Assembly: GCA_013824245.1 (NCBI GenBank)
Contig: PNNN01000005.1
Coordinates: 1-60,180, forward strand
Source of the DNA: Chlorobiaceae bacterium
GTDB taxonomy: Bacteria > Bacteroidota > Ignavibacteria > UBA10030 > SZUA-254
Direction of reading: 5' to 3'
Length of the DNA stretch: 60,180 bases
Numbering within the stretch: the first letter of the stretch is position 1; each line of letters opens with the position of its first letter. The translations under genes and the position numbers were made by a program. Shown here piece after piece: positions 1 through 7,626 of the stretch. The notes beneath the pieces were generated by a model. That model did no database searches. It was not told the DNA's origin and saw nothing but the letters and a program-made list of their open reading frames with translations.

Positions 1-50
1 ACAGTATAGCACTTTAATCACAACACCACATCGTCTGGACTGCCTATCCA

Positions 51-76
51 TCACCAGACAGGAGTCTGGTGTTTTA
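51..76 (+). terminator. Intrinsic terminator-like hairpin
   Basis: An 8-bp perfect stem (caccagac at 52-59, gtctggtg at 64-71) closes a 4-nt loop and is followed by TTTT. It would end plus-strand transcription coming from left of the window; no complete gene for it is visible here. Confidence 0.55.
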
Positions 77-114
77 ACGGCTTAATAAAATTTTAGGTTA
101 TTAAGTATATTTGA

Positions 115-231
115 CTGCCTCCCACGCCAGCAAGCGGTGATATAAAGTTCTTCAATAAATGGTTAAAGAAAGAAGCCGATACCAGTGTTCTTGATGTAGT
201 GAACAATTGGTGGAAGCAGATTAGATCATGA
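115..231 (+). pseudogene. Possible 3' remnant of a plus-strand gene (38 codons)
   Basis: Between an in-frame TGA at 112-114 and a TGA at 229-231 lies an open stretch of 38 codons with no ATG. It ends in a protein-like tail rich in Trp, Lys and Asn (residues such as FFNKWLKKEAD and NNWWKQIRS). A strong plus-strand terminator follows directly at 241-293, which is where a gene end would be expected. I read it as the C-terminus of a gene whose 5' part has been lost or frameshifted. The family is not recognised, and it could be a chance open frame. Confidence 0.3.
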
Positions 232-240
232 GTTTTTATT

Positions 241-293
241 GAACTCCGACTTCTGATTAGGTTATTTTACAGTAAAAGTCGGAGTTCTTTTTT
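241..293 (+). terminator. Rho-independent terminator
   Basis: An 11-bp perfect inverted repeat (gaactccgact at 241-251, agtcggagttc at 277-287) is followed by a T-run at 286-293. It is oriented for plus-strand transcription and lies 10 bp after the remnant reading frame ending at 231. It also sits at the 3' end of the converging minus-strand gene. Confidence 0.7.
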
Positions 294-298
294 ATCTC

Positions 299-2563
299 CT
301 ACTTCAGCAACAATAATTTTTTCACAGATATGAAGTTGCCGGCTTGCCCGCCATCTGTTGGGCGGGCTTGTATGCGATAGTAATAGACACCGCCCGGTAA
401 TCCGTTTGCGTTGAATTTTACTGTTTTGTACCCCGGCTCTTCTATGCTATTCACCAGCATCGCAACTTCTCTTCCAAGCAGATCAAAAACTCTAAGTGTT
501 ACGTGGCTTCGCATTGGCAGTTGATAGCTGATAGTTGTGCTGGGGTTGAATGGGTTAGGGTAGTTTTGTTTAAGTGCGTACGTTATCGGAGTTGCCGGCA
601 TTTCTTCTTCTCCACTCAGCACCGGTGGCGATGGTGGCATCTCACCGGTTGATGCAATCTTAATCCGGCTCGCGATATTAAGTGCTGTTGTCGAGGATAG
701 AAATAGAGTGCCGGTTCCTTGAACCTTCACCCAGTATCCTTTGCCAGGCAGAATAGAATCCACCCTGATGTAGGATTGACTGTATCCCCAAAAATCAGAA
801 GTAGTGAGACTTGGTGGATCGGATGTAATCGATGAAACTGCTATAGGAGAAGATACCGACCCTATCATGTTCCATCCTTCTTGTACGCTGATGGACTGAT
901 TCACTATAGTTGTATCCCCTGCAACTAAAATTGCTTGTGCACTCTCAAATTTGAGCCAATAACCTTTATCACTTTCTAAACTATCTTTCGAGATGTATAC
1001 ACCATCCTTGTAATAAAACGCATCGGAGATAGAAGTAGGGAAGAAAGTTGTTTTTGGAGACGATGTTCGGAGAACAGGAACAGAAACAAGGTTCCAACGA
1101 TCATCGACTGAGATCAGCATGGAATTCCGTATAACCGAGTTTTCCGGAATCCAAGAGAAGTAAACATCCTGTTCGCCATTGAACGTGGCTGCCCACGCTA
1201 AGTTTGCTCCGGTACTGTCGGACACCATGTGAAAGTAATCCCCCATCTTATTCTGCTGGGGCCATCCAAGATGAGGATCGAACGAATCAGAGAGACGTTT
1301 GTTCGGTGACCATGTAAGTCCACCATCTATAGAGCAAGAATAGTATAATGATGAGAGAACTGTACCCGGATTGTCGCGTGTATCTAACCAAACGACATCG
1401 ATCCGTCCGTTCGGCGCAACCGACATTGTACCGAACCACTGCCATGCGGTAGAGCTTGTATCGTCGTTGATGCGCACTGGCGCGCTCCAATTCAAACCTC
1501 CATCGGTGCTACGTGAAAACATTACATCCAACGGATCAGAAGTTGACTCTCGCTGAACGGAACAAAGAACATAAACATTGCCGCTTGTGGAGTTCGTGGT
1601 TTTATCCACTGCCAACCACGTTTGACCTGCTAAGCCGCCGGGATTCGGATCAGTACCATAGGTAATGTAGCCATCGAGGTTGACCGCAACCACCGTATCC
1701 CATGTGATTGAAGTGTAGATATCTCGTGCAGTTGTAGACTTTGCCACTGCAAAATCACCACTTCCCCATCCGCCAACGTATAATACTCCATTCCTGTCTA
1801 CGTCTAACGTTCCCCAATATGGATTGTCTGGAATTTCTATACAATTTTCATAAAGGAGTCCTCCAAAGATTCCACGGGTGAAGAAACCAGGTTTGCAGCT
1901 TGAATATGCATACGTCCAAAAAGAATAAAAATTATCTCTACCGATGCTCTCGGTTTTATCCGCGATCATCCATTGCTTGTCGCCACCACGGGCATCAGTT
2001 TTCGTGCCCCAATTTACCCCTCCGTCTACCGACTTGAACACGGCACAGGAGAAATTGTTGTACGCGTCTGCAGTGAGACTGTTATAGAAGAAATTACCGT
2101 TCGCATCAGCATCAAGGACGGGGTCGGACCGGAATATTCCCGGCTCTATAATGCCGGGGAATGTCCATGCATGGCCAGCATCGGTCGTATAACCGTAACC
2201 CGCTTGCCGGAAATTGTCGGTGATAGTATTAAATTGCCGCCAGCCAATTGCCATCCTATTCGGATTGGTGGGATCGACGGCGAGCGATGGTTCATTTGCT
2301 GCATCGTCCACAATGTTTTCCCCCGTACCCGAAACGTTCACCTGTGCAATGAAAAATCCGTCAGCAGATGACCGATGGTAGGCGGGTGAGAACTTCTGAT
2401 TCTCGGGTCGAACAGCAGTATGCTTTCCCTCGAACTTTTCATGCTGCTCTAGTTGGATCGGGGTGGGTCGCACTTCTTTGGTACTCTGACCGAAGAGTAG
2501 CGGGGAAATAAAAACAAAAACTATTGCCACAAAGGCAGCGATACGTCTATGATCAACACCCAT
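299..2563 (-). CDS. T9SS-exported Asp-box (BNR/sialidase-like) protein with type A sorting domain
   Basis: A 754-residue secreted protein. A hydrophobic N-terminal signal peptide (about residues 8-25) is followed by a beta-propeller-like region with several Asp-boxes of the form S-x-D-G-G-x-x-W (for example STDGGLNWS and SIDGGLTWS). A middle module with repeated GWNMIG and KGYWVKV motifs follows. The C-terminal domain of about 85 residues contains NYPNPFNPSTT, GREV and a final KKLLLLK, the signature of a type A T9SS sorting domain. It is therefore expected to cross the outer membrane by T9SS and be released or anchored at the surface. Asp-boxes alone do not prove sialidase activity, and no catalytic set was identified. 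An in-frame palindromic insert interrupts the sorting domain at 341-370. Confidence 0.85.
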   Translation of the reverse strand: MGVDHRRIAAFVAIVFVFISPLLFGQSTKEVRPTPIQLEQHEKFEGKHTAVRPENQKFSPAYHRSSADGFFIAQVNVSGTGENIVDDAANEPSLAVDPTNPNRMAIGWRQFNTITDNFRQAGYGYTTDAGHAWTFPGIIEPGIFRSDPVLDADANGNFFYNSLTADAYNNFSCAVFKSVDGGVNWGTKTDARGGDKQWMIADKTESIGRDNFYSFWTYAYSSCKPGFFTRGIFGGLLYENCIEIPDNPYWGTLDVDRNGVLYVGGWGSGDFAVAKSTTARDIYTSITWDTVVAVNLDGYITYGTDPNPGGLAGQTWLAVDKTTNSTSGNVYVLCSVQRESTSDPLDVMFSRSTDGGLNWSAPVRINDDTSSTAWQWFGTMSVAPNGRIDVVWLDTRDNPGTVLSSLYYSCSIDGGLTWSPNKRLSDSFDPHLGWPQQNKMGDYFHMVSDSTGANLAWAATFNGEQDVYFSWIPENSVIRNSMLISVDDRWNLVSVPVLRTSSPKTTFFPTSISDAFYYKDGVYISKDSLESDKGYWLKFESAQAILVAGDTTIVNQSISVQEGWNMIGSVSSPIAVSSITSDPPSLTTSDFWGYSQSYIRVDSILPGKGYWVKVQGTGTLFLSSTTALNIASRIKIASTGEMPPSPPVLSGEEEMPATPITYALKQNYPNPFNPSTTISYQLPMRSHVTLRVFDLLGREVAMLVNSIEEPGYKTVKFNANGLPGGVYYYRIQARPTDGGQAGNFISVKKLLLLK
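341..370 (-). repeat. Palindromic mini-insert inside a coding sequence, with 6-bp direct repeat
   Basis: In the coding strand CAAGCC occurs twice, flanking an 18-bp core whose ends form a stem (GCCCGCC and GGCGGGC). It adds eight codons (RPTDGGQA) to a sorting-domain strand that otherwise would read YYYRIQA-GNF. The flanking duplication looks like a target-site duplication. The core resembles the GC-rich palindrome in the intergenic region at 2795-2830. Confidence 0.6.
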
Positions 2564-2794
2564 TTATTTGTCTCCTTGTGTATGTGTGTGATTCAGATGA
2601 ACTATGTGGAACGCTGTAATCTAAAAATTGTCAAGCTAAAAATCAAGAGTGAACGACTTGGCTCTTTATCTTATCCGATCTGGTCTCCACAGGAAAAAAT
2701 CGAAAATACTGAAATTTTGAATTGTTGAGATATAGTGGCTGCCTTGAAAGTAGGTTTTCTCGTTACATTCTGTCACGCATGCGACGGAACACTC

Positions 2795-2830
2795 GCCTGC
2801 CCGCCGTGCCTGCGGCAGGCAGCAAGCGGG
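2795..2830. repeat. GC-rich interspersed palindrome in the intergenic region 2564-2974
   Basis: A locally GC-rich block in AT-rich surroundings, containing gcctgcccgcc and the near-palindrome tgcctg-cgg-caggca followed by gcaagcggg. It looks like a short interspersed repeat of the same style as the insert at 341-370. The rest of 2564-2974 holds no supportable gene, only the upstream region of the T9SS protein and the terminator at 2917-2953. Confidence 0.5.
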
Positions 2831-2916
2831 AAAACCGACAACAGATTCTGGTTCTCGAGTTTATAGTTTCAATTTGGGGTATCGAGAGAACCTTTTGAGA
2901 TGGCTAATTTACCGGA

Positions 2917-2953
2917 ATAAAAAAAGTGTAGTCCGCTTCTGAACTACACTTTT
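2917..2953 (-). terminator. Terminator of the M16 protease operon
   Basis: Read on the minus strand, aaaagtgtagt pairs with actacactttt (arms at 2943-2953 and 2922-2932) and runs into at least seven U residues. It lies about 22 bp after the stop codon of the inactive M16 subunit at 2975. Confidence 0.75.
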
Positions 2954-2974
2954 ATAAATTTACATAAATTTTAT

Positions 2975-4453
2975 TTATTCAACCTTCGGCGGTTTTCCCA
3001 ACACATCTTGAATAGTCAAGTTCACAATCTTTCCTAACTTTAATGCCTCAAGAGGTTTTTCGATTGTTTTTCTATCACCAACAATAACAATCGCGACCTT
3101 TTCCGGATTGATATATTTTTTCGCTACACGCTGAACATCTTCCTTTGTAATGGATAGAATATTCTTTGTGTAATTGTTGAAGTAATCGTCGGGTAAACCA
3201 TAGCTGATAATTTCGGCAAGCTGGTTTGCAATCTGTCCAACAGTTTGGAAATTTTCAGGATACCTTAGTGCGATATAATTCTTCGCGCGATTCAATTCTT
3301 CATCTGGAATTAGTTCAGCAATCCGTTTTAATTCTTTGAAGAATTCAATCACTGCACTATCGGTTTTTTGTGTATGAACCGCAGAACCGGCAAGGAACGG
3401 ACCCGGATAAACACGCATGTCGAAATTTGAGCTTGCGCCGTAAGTGTATCCGTGCTGTTCACGCAAATTATTGTTGAGACGCGATGTGAACGAGCCGCCA
3501 AGAATCGTGTTCATAACCCGCAACGCGTAAAAATCTTCGGTCATTCGTTCAGCGCCAATTCTACCGATACGAATCTCGGATTGCGGCGCGCCCGGCTTAT
3601 CAATAAGATATATTTTCCGTTCGTTTACCTGTTCGGCTTTGGGAAAAGTAATTTGTTCAACATTACCGCTTTCCCATTTTCCGAATATCGCTTCAAGTTT
3701 CGGGACAATTTCGGAGGCAGTTACATCACCTGTTACAATCAACTGTGCATTATTGGAACGAAAATATGTTTGATGATATTTTTTAAGATCTTCGACTTTG
3801 AAAGATCGGATCGATTTCTCATTTCCCATATTACCGCGACCGTACGGATGATCGCCGCCGAATATCGTCCTGCCGAATTGCACAGATGCAATAGCTCTTG
3901 GCTCATCGTGCCACTGCATTAATGTTGTGAGACGTTCTTTTCTGTTTCGCTCCAACTCTTCAGCCGGGAATGTCGGCTTTAAAGCAACATCGCCGAATAA
4001 AGGCAACGCTTCATCCAATTTTGATAACGGAGTAAACATTGTTACACCAGCCGTGTGCCAGCTTGAGAATGCTGAAATACTTACGCCAAGGAAATCTATA
4101 GCATCGGCAAGCTCAAGCGAATTACGACTGCCTGCACCCTCTTCCATCATCGCTGTAGCTAAACTCGCAAGTCCGATTTTGCCTTTTGGATCGTTCACCG
4201 AGCCGGCTTTCACAAGCAATTCAATTTGTACAAGCGGAACCTGACGCTTTTCCATTAAGGTTACAGGAATCCCATTTGAAAGTTTCAGATGTTGAATGGG
4301 CGGAAGTTTTAACGAAGGGGGCGGACCTAATTCGGGCGGCTTGCTTCGATCCGGGATTTGTGCTAAAACGAAACTCCCGAATAAAATAACTAATGTAAAT
4401 CCGACAATTAAACTCAGATTTATTTTTTTACTTTTTACTTTTAACTTTTTCAT
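2975..4453 (-). CDS. M16 family peptidase, non-catalytic partner subunit
   Basis: A 492-residue exported protein with an N-terminal signal or anchor sequence (about residues 12-32). It carries the two M16 half-domains: an N-terminal domain where HxxEH is expected and a C-terminal domain containing the conserved R/Y segment REQHGYTYGASS. The zinc motif is missing: the equivalent helix reads LASLATAMMEEG. It is therefore probably the substrate-binding, non-catalytic half of a two-gene M16B protease, as in other bacterial and mitochondrial alpha/beta pairs. It begins 2 bp after the catalytic partner ends and shares its terminator, so the two should be co-transcribed and work as a heterodimer, probably in the periplasm. 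Confidence 0.88.
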   Translation of the reverse strand: MKKLKVKSKKINLSLIVGFTLVILFGSFVLAQIPDRSKPPELGPPPSLKLPPIQHLKLSNGIPVTLMEKRQVPLVQIELLVKAGSVNDPKGKIGLASLATAMMEEGAGSRNSLELADAIDFLGVSISAFSSWHTAGVTMFTPLSKLDEALPLFGDVALKPTFPAEELERNRKERLTTLMQWHDEPRAIASVQFGRTIFGGDHPYGRGNMGNEKSIRSFKVEDLKKYHQTYFRSNNAQLIVTGDVTASEIVPKLEAIFGKWESGNVEQITFPKAEQVNERKIYLIDKPGAPQSEIRIGRIGAERMTEDFYALRVMNTILGGSFTSRLNNNLREQHGYTYGASSNFDMRVYPGPFLAGSAVHTQKTDSAVIEFFKELKRIAELIPDEELNRAKNYIALRYPENFQTVGQIANQLAEIISYGLPDDYFNNYTKNILSITKEDVQRVAKKYINPEKVAIVIVGDRKTIEKPLEALKLGKIVNLTIQDVLGKPPKVE

Positions 4454-4455
4454 CG

Positions 4456-5823
4456 TTACTTCGCTCCTTTCTCGCCTGCGGCTAATTCTTTTTTACCCTG
4501 AGGCACAACGCTTAATAAAACATATCCGTCATTCCGCAAGAAAGTGGAACAGACAGAGCTGACATCGCCCGGTGTGAGCGCTTTATACCTCGATAAGTCT
4601 TCGTTGAAGTAATCGGGGTTTCCTGTTTCCACGAAGTAAGCATTAAGTAAATCTGCCTTGCCGCCGAAACCGCCGACGCGTTCCATTCTCATCAGAAAAC
4701 TTGCTTCGTATTGATTCACTGCACGTTGAAGTTCACGCAGTGCAGGCGATTCATTTTTCACTTTATCAATTTCTTCCCAGATAACTTTTTCAATCTGAGA
4801 TAAAGTTATACCGCTTCTCGCCGTAACAATTATCGAAAAAGTTGAATTTAAAAAGCTCGCATCCTGATAAGCCGTTACATCCTGAGCTATTTGCATATCA
4901 TACACAAGACGTTTGTACAGGCGTGAATTTTTTCCACCGGCGAGAACCTGAGCAAGAATATCAAGCTCGGCATCGCCCGGCGCGAAATGTTTTGGTGTTA
5001 TCCAGTTTAGATATAATCTCGGCAGTTGAACTTTATCTTCTATAACCAATCTTTTCGGTTCAGGGAGATAAGATACAGGTGTACCGAGCGGCATAACAGG
5101 TTTTCCCATCGGGACATCGCTGAACCACTTGGTTACTTGCTCTTTGGTTTTCGCCGGATCGATATCACCGGCAATCACCAAGCTCGCGTTGTTGGGCACA
5201 TAATATTTTTTAAAGAAATCTACAACATCCTGAAAACTTGCCGCAGATAAATCTTCCTGCGAACCTATCGTGGGCCAATGATACGGGTGATCGGCAGGGA
5301 AAAGATTTTCGCCAATTAAAATGGATGCCATACCGTACGGACGATTTTCGTACGATTGCCTTCGTTCGTTTTTTACAACATCGCGCTGAGCGTTAACTTT
5401 TTCGGGTGACATAGCATCAACCAAATATCCCATTCTATCCGACTCAAGAAACAACGCGAGATCGAGTGCGCTGTTCGGGAAGTTCTCCCAGTAATTTGTT
5501 CTATCTGAAGTCGTTGATCCGTTATTGTCGCCCCCTGCGGCTTCAAGCCACTCATCGAATTTGCCGACTGGGACATTCTTCGATCCCATAAACATCAGAT
5601 GCTCAAAAAGATGAGCAAAGCCGGTTCGTCCGGGTTTTTCATTCCCCGACCCAACATGATACCAGATATTCGCAGTTGCAACCGGTATAGTATGGTCTTC
5701 GTGAAGGATTACCGTTAATCCGTTCGGAAGGGTAAACTTCTCGTACTGTACGCTGATCTGACCTTGTCCGATTTGAACTAAAATCAAAATCAGAATCAGC
5801 ATATAAAAAATTTTAAATCTCAT
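4456..5823 (-). CDS. M16 family zinc metallopeptidase, catalytic subunit
   Basis: A 455-residue pitrilysin/insulinase-family protease with an N-terminal signal peptide (residues 1-21). The inverted zinc motif H71-L-F-E74-H75 is intact, and the distal glutamate is expected at about E153 in the KNERRQS segment. The C-terminal M16 domain contains GGKNSRLYKRLV. It is the first gene of a two-gene operon with the inactive M16 protein immediately downstream. The likely role is degradation or processing of peptides in the periplasm; the substrate cannot be told from sequence. Confidence 0.9.
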   Translation of the reverse strand: MRFKIFYMLILILILVQIGQGQISVQYEKFTLPNGLTVILHEDHTIPVATANIWYHVGSGNEKPGRTGFAHLFEHLMFMGSKNVPVGKFDEWLEAAGGDNNGSTTSDRTNYWENFPNSALDLALFLESDRMGYLVDAMSPEKVNAQRDVVKNERRQSYENRPYGMASILIGENLFPADHPYHWPTIGSQEDLSAASFQDVVDFFKKYYVPNNASLVIAGDIDPAKTKEQVTKWFSDVPMGKPVMPLGTPVSYLPEPKRLVIEDKVQLPRLYLNWITPKHFAPGDAELDILAQVLAGGKNSRLYKRLVYDMQIAQDVTAYQDASFLNSTFSIIVTARSGITLSQIEKVIWEEIDKVKNESPALRELQRAVNQYEASFLMRMERVGGFGGKADLLNAYFVETGNPDYFNEDLSRYKALTPGDVSSVCSTFLRNDGYVLLSVVPQGKKELAAGEKGAK

Positions 5824-5915
5824 TTTTGCTCCAATATTATTGAATATTTTGAGGGATTTTTAAATCAGGTAAGTAACTTAAGATATTCCAAAATATTAAG
5901 CAAGTTATACGATGC

Positions 5916-5964
5916 AAAACTCCGAGTTGTACTTTGGATTAAACAAGTCACAACTCGGAGTTTT
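5916..5964. repeat. Strong intergenic hairpin (15-bp perfect stem)
   Basis: The arm aaaactccgagttgt (5916-5930) is an exact inverted repeat of acaactcggagtttt (5950-5964) with a 19-nt loop. It is flanked by A-rich and T-rich ends, so it could terminate transcription in either direction. It shares the actccga core with the terminator at 241-293. It belongs to a run of hairpins that fills the 321-bp intergenic space 5824-6144. Confidence 0.65.
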
Positions 5965-5972
5965 AACCTGTA

Positions 5973-6079
5973 AACCTTCGACGAGATGCCATTTCGACCA
6001 ATATATACCGATAAAGGGGCAGCACAAGAAAACTTTTCGAAGGTTACTATTGCATAATCAGGTCAACCTTCGAAAGGTT
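5973..6079. repeat. AACCTTCG inverted-repeat cluster
   Basis: aaccttcg occurs at 5973-5980, its complement cgaaggtt at 6038-6045, and the near-palindrome aaccttcgaaaggtt at 6065-6079. The copies could pair in alternative ways to form different stems. No gene is visible here. A related palindrome with a GC insertion occurs at 57161-57193. Confidence 0.5.
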
Positions 6080-6087
6080 ATTAAATT

Positions 6088-6135
6088 AAACCTCCGGTAT
6101 CTTCTGCGTTATTCATACGAAGATGCCGGAGGTTT
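6088..6135. repeat. Intergenic hairpin near the end of the lipoprotein gene
   Basis: aaacctccggtatctt (6088-6103) pairs with aagatgccggaggttt (6120-6135), 15 of 16 positions complementary, with a 16-nt loop. It sits just downstream of the stop codon of the minus-strand lipoprotein gene at 6145 and may act as its terminator, though the following U-run is poor. Confidence 0.55.
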
Positions 6136-6144
6136 GACTATTTA

Positions 6145-6912
6145 CTACTTCATCATTGAAAGCGAAAAGGAAAGCTTGATATCATTTTCAAAACCTTTTA
6201 CAACGAGATACATCTTTTTTGAACCGTTTAAAAAATGATGGTCACCTTCACGGAAATGAAACATGGCGAAAATAGTTTCGGGCTGAGATAGAATATTCTT
6301 CCTGATGCCCCAGATAAATTGGGGCTTTATGAATTTATTCTTGTCATTGACTAAAAATATTCTATCTTCTAAATTTTTTATGCTCGGCATATAACAGGGC
6401 CAATCTGCCAAACCTGCGATCGGAGCAGAAGTATAAGAGTAAGAGCCACCGTAAGATTTGAGCGTTGTCATTATTGGAATGTTACAGGGCCAGCTTCGAT
6501 TTTCGAATGTAATAAGGAATTGCATCGAATCGATTTGCGTTATATCGCGGAGATAATTTCCGCGGGCATCCATAAATTTGTAATTCTCCCAATCCATATA
6601 TAAACCGACAGCGTCCCTTAAAAGTTTATCTGCATTCTGCCGATATTCATCATCCTGCCAATGCTTTATTCTTTGCTCGGCACGCTCGATCGCAAGTACA
6701 ACAGAAGGATAATACGGTGTGGCAAATACTTTAATGTTCGGACTGTTTTGATCAAATAAATTATGAGCTATCGGAGAGATCATAACTATTTGCTCATCCC
6801 TAATCGACCAATCAGTCGATTGCTTCTGGATTATATCTTCGTATCTATCTTTTCCAATATAAAAACAACTTTGGAGGAAAAAGATAAATGATAAAACTAT
6901 GTATCCCTTCAT
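6145..6912 (-). CDS. Hypothetical lipoprotein
   Basis: A 255-residue protein with a short signal peptide ending in a lipobox-like FLQSC (Cys at about residue 16), so it is predicted to be a lipidated envelope protein. The mature part is rich in aromatic residues, with Trp, Tyr and Pro-Cys segments, and no domain is recognised. I place the start at the ATG at 6912, which is preceded by GGGGAA at a suitable distance and gives a tighter signal peptide than the in-frame ATG five codons upstream (6927). It is a single-gene unit with its own promoter (6980-7008) and a hairpin after the stop. Confidence 0.65.
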   Translation of the reverse strand: MKGYIVLSFIFFLQSCFYIGKDRYEDIIQKQSTDWSIRDEQIVMISPIAHNLFDQNSPNIKVFATPYYPSVVLAIERAEQRIKHWQDDEYRQNADKLLRDAVGLYMDWENYKFMDARGNYLRDITQIDSMQFLITFENRSWPCNIPIMTTLKSYGGSYSYTSAPIAGLADWPCYMPSIKNLEDRIFLVNDKNKFIKPQFIWGIRKNILSQPETIFAMFHFREGDHHFLNGSKKMYLVVKGFENDIKLSFSLSMMK

Positions 6913-6979
6913 AATTTTATTCCCCATCGAACATATCTCTATATTCTGCTTACCAAAAATCGTAATTACGAACTGTGGA

Positions 6980-7008
6980 AAGATAAAAAATTAATAATCC
7001 TTTGTCAA
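6980..7008 (-). promoter_or_regulatory. Sigma-70-type promoter for the lipoprotein gene
   Basis: On the minus strand TTGACA (7008-7003) is followed after exactly 17 nt by TATCTT (6985-6980). It would start transcription near 6973, about 60 nt before the lipoprotein start. Its place downstream of nuoI suggests that the lipoprotein is not part of the nuo unit. Confidence 0.55.
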
Positions 7009-7051
7009 GAATATTCAAACAAACAGAATGGACTCTTCTTACCGGTCCAGT

Positions 7052-7552
7052 TTATCTATTCTTCCTCAAATATTCCAACCTGTCTTTTAATTTATCTGCG
7101 GATATTAAAAGTTTATCTTTACCGAAAATGGCATCTTCCTGAAAACGGAAAACAAGCTCGAATTCTTTACTCATCACAATTGCCTCCTCGGGGCACACCT
7201 CTTCACAGAAACCGCAAAAAATACACCGCAGCATATTGATTTCGAATCTGACGGGATAGCGTTCTTTAAGAAGCTCAGTCTCGGATGCTTGAACATCAAT
7301 AGCCAATGCCGGACAAACGCGAGAGCAAAGTCCGCAAGCAACACACCGTTCAACACCGTTTTGTTCTACAAGCACGGGTCTGCCCCGGAATGATGCGGGC
7401 GGGTTCCATTTTTCTTCAGGGTACTGGCGCGTAAACTTCGGGCGAAAGACCTGAGAAAGAGTAATTCTCATCCCGTTTATGATTTGAGGAATATAAAACT
7501 GTTCCCACCAGTGAAGGTCTTTGCGATGTACTATTGGTTTTTGATTTTCCAT
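7052..7552 (-). CDS. nuoI: NADH-quinone oxidoreductase subunit I
   Basis: A 166-residue subunit of the complex I peripheral arm that carries electrons through two [4Fe-4S] clusters toward the quinone site. Both clusters are intact: C70-x2-C73-x2-C76-x3-C80-P and C110-x2-C113-x2-C116-x3-C120-P, in a standard NuoI spacing. The N-terminus contains the amphipathic segment before the ferredoxin fold. It is the last gene of a nuoG-nuoH-nuoI run; nuoJ, which normally follows, is absent. A short inverted-repeat spacer separates it from nuoH. Confidence 0.93.
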   Translation of the reverse strand: MENQKPIVHRKDLHWWEQFYIPQIINGMRITLSQVFRPKFTRQYPEEKWNPPASFRGRPVLVEQNGVERCVACGLCSRVCPALAIDVQASETELLKERYPVRFEINMLRCIFCGFCEEVCPEEAIVMSKEFELVFRFQEDAIFGKDKLLISADKLKDRLEYLRKNR

Positions 7553-7572
7553 AAATTCGTCAATGGTTATTT

Positions 7573-7626
7573 GTCAGTTGTCATTAGCCAATCAATACAA
7601 ATAACTAATGACCGATGACTGATGAC
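7573..7626. repeat. Imperfect inverted repeat between nuoH and nuoI
   Basis: gtcagttgtcattag (7573-7587) is imperfectly complementary to the region 7605-7626, which itself repeats the short unit atgac (ctaatgac, gatgac, gatgac). It reaches the stop codon of nuoH. It is a small spacer repeat of unknown function that may form a stem in the nuo mRNA. Confidence 0.45.

Noticed and set aside
1973-2371. 132-codon plus-strand open frame opposite the T9SS protein gene
   Set aside because: It lies antisense to a well-supported gene, with no ribosome-binding site and no recognisable protein features.
3452-3922. 156-codon plus-strand open frame opposite the M16 gene
   Set aside because: Antisense shadow of conserved M16 coding sequence; composition is not protein-like.
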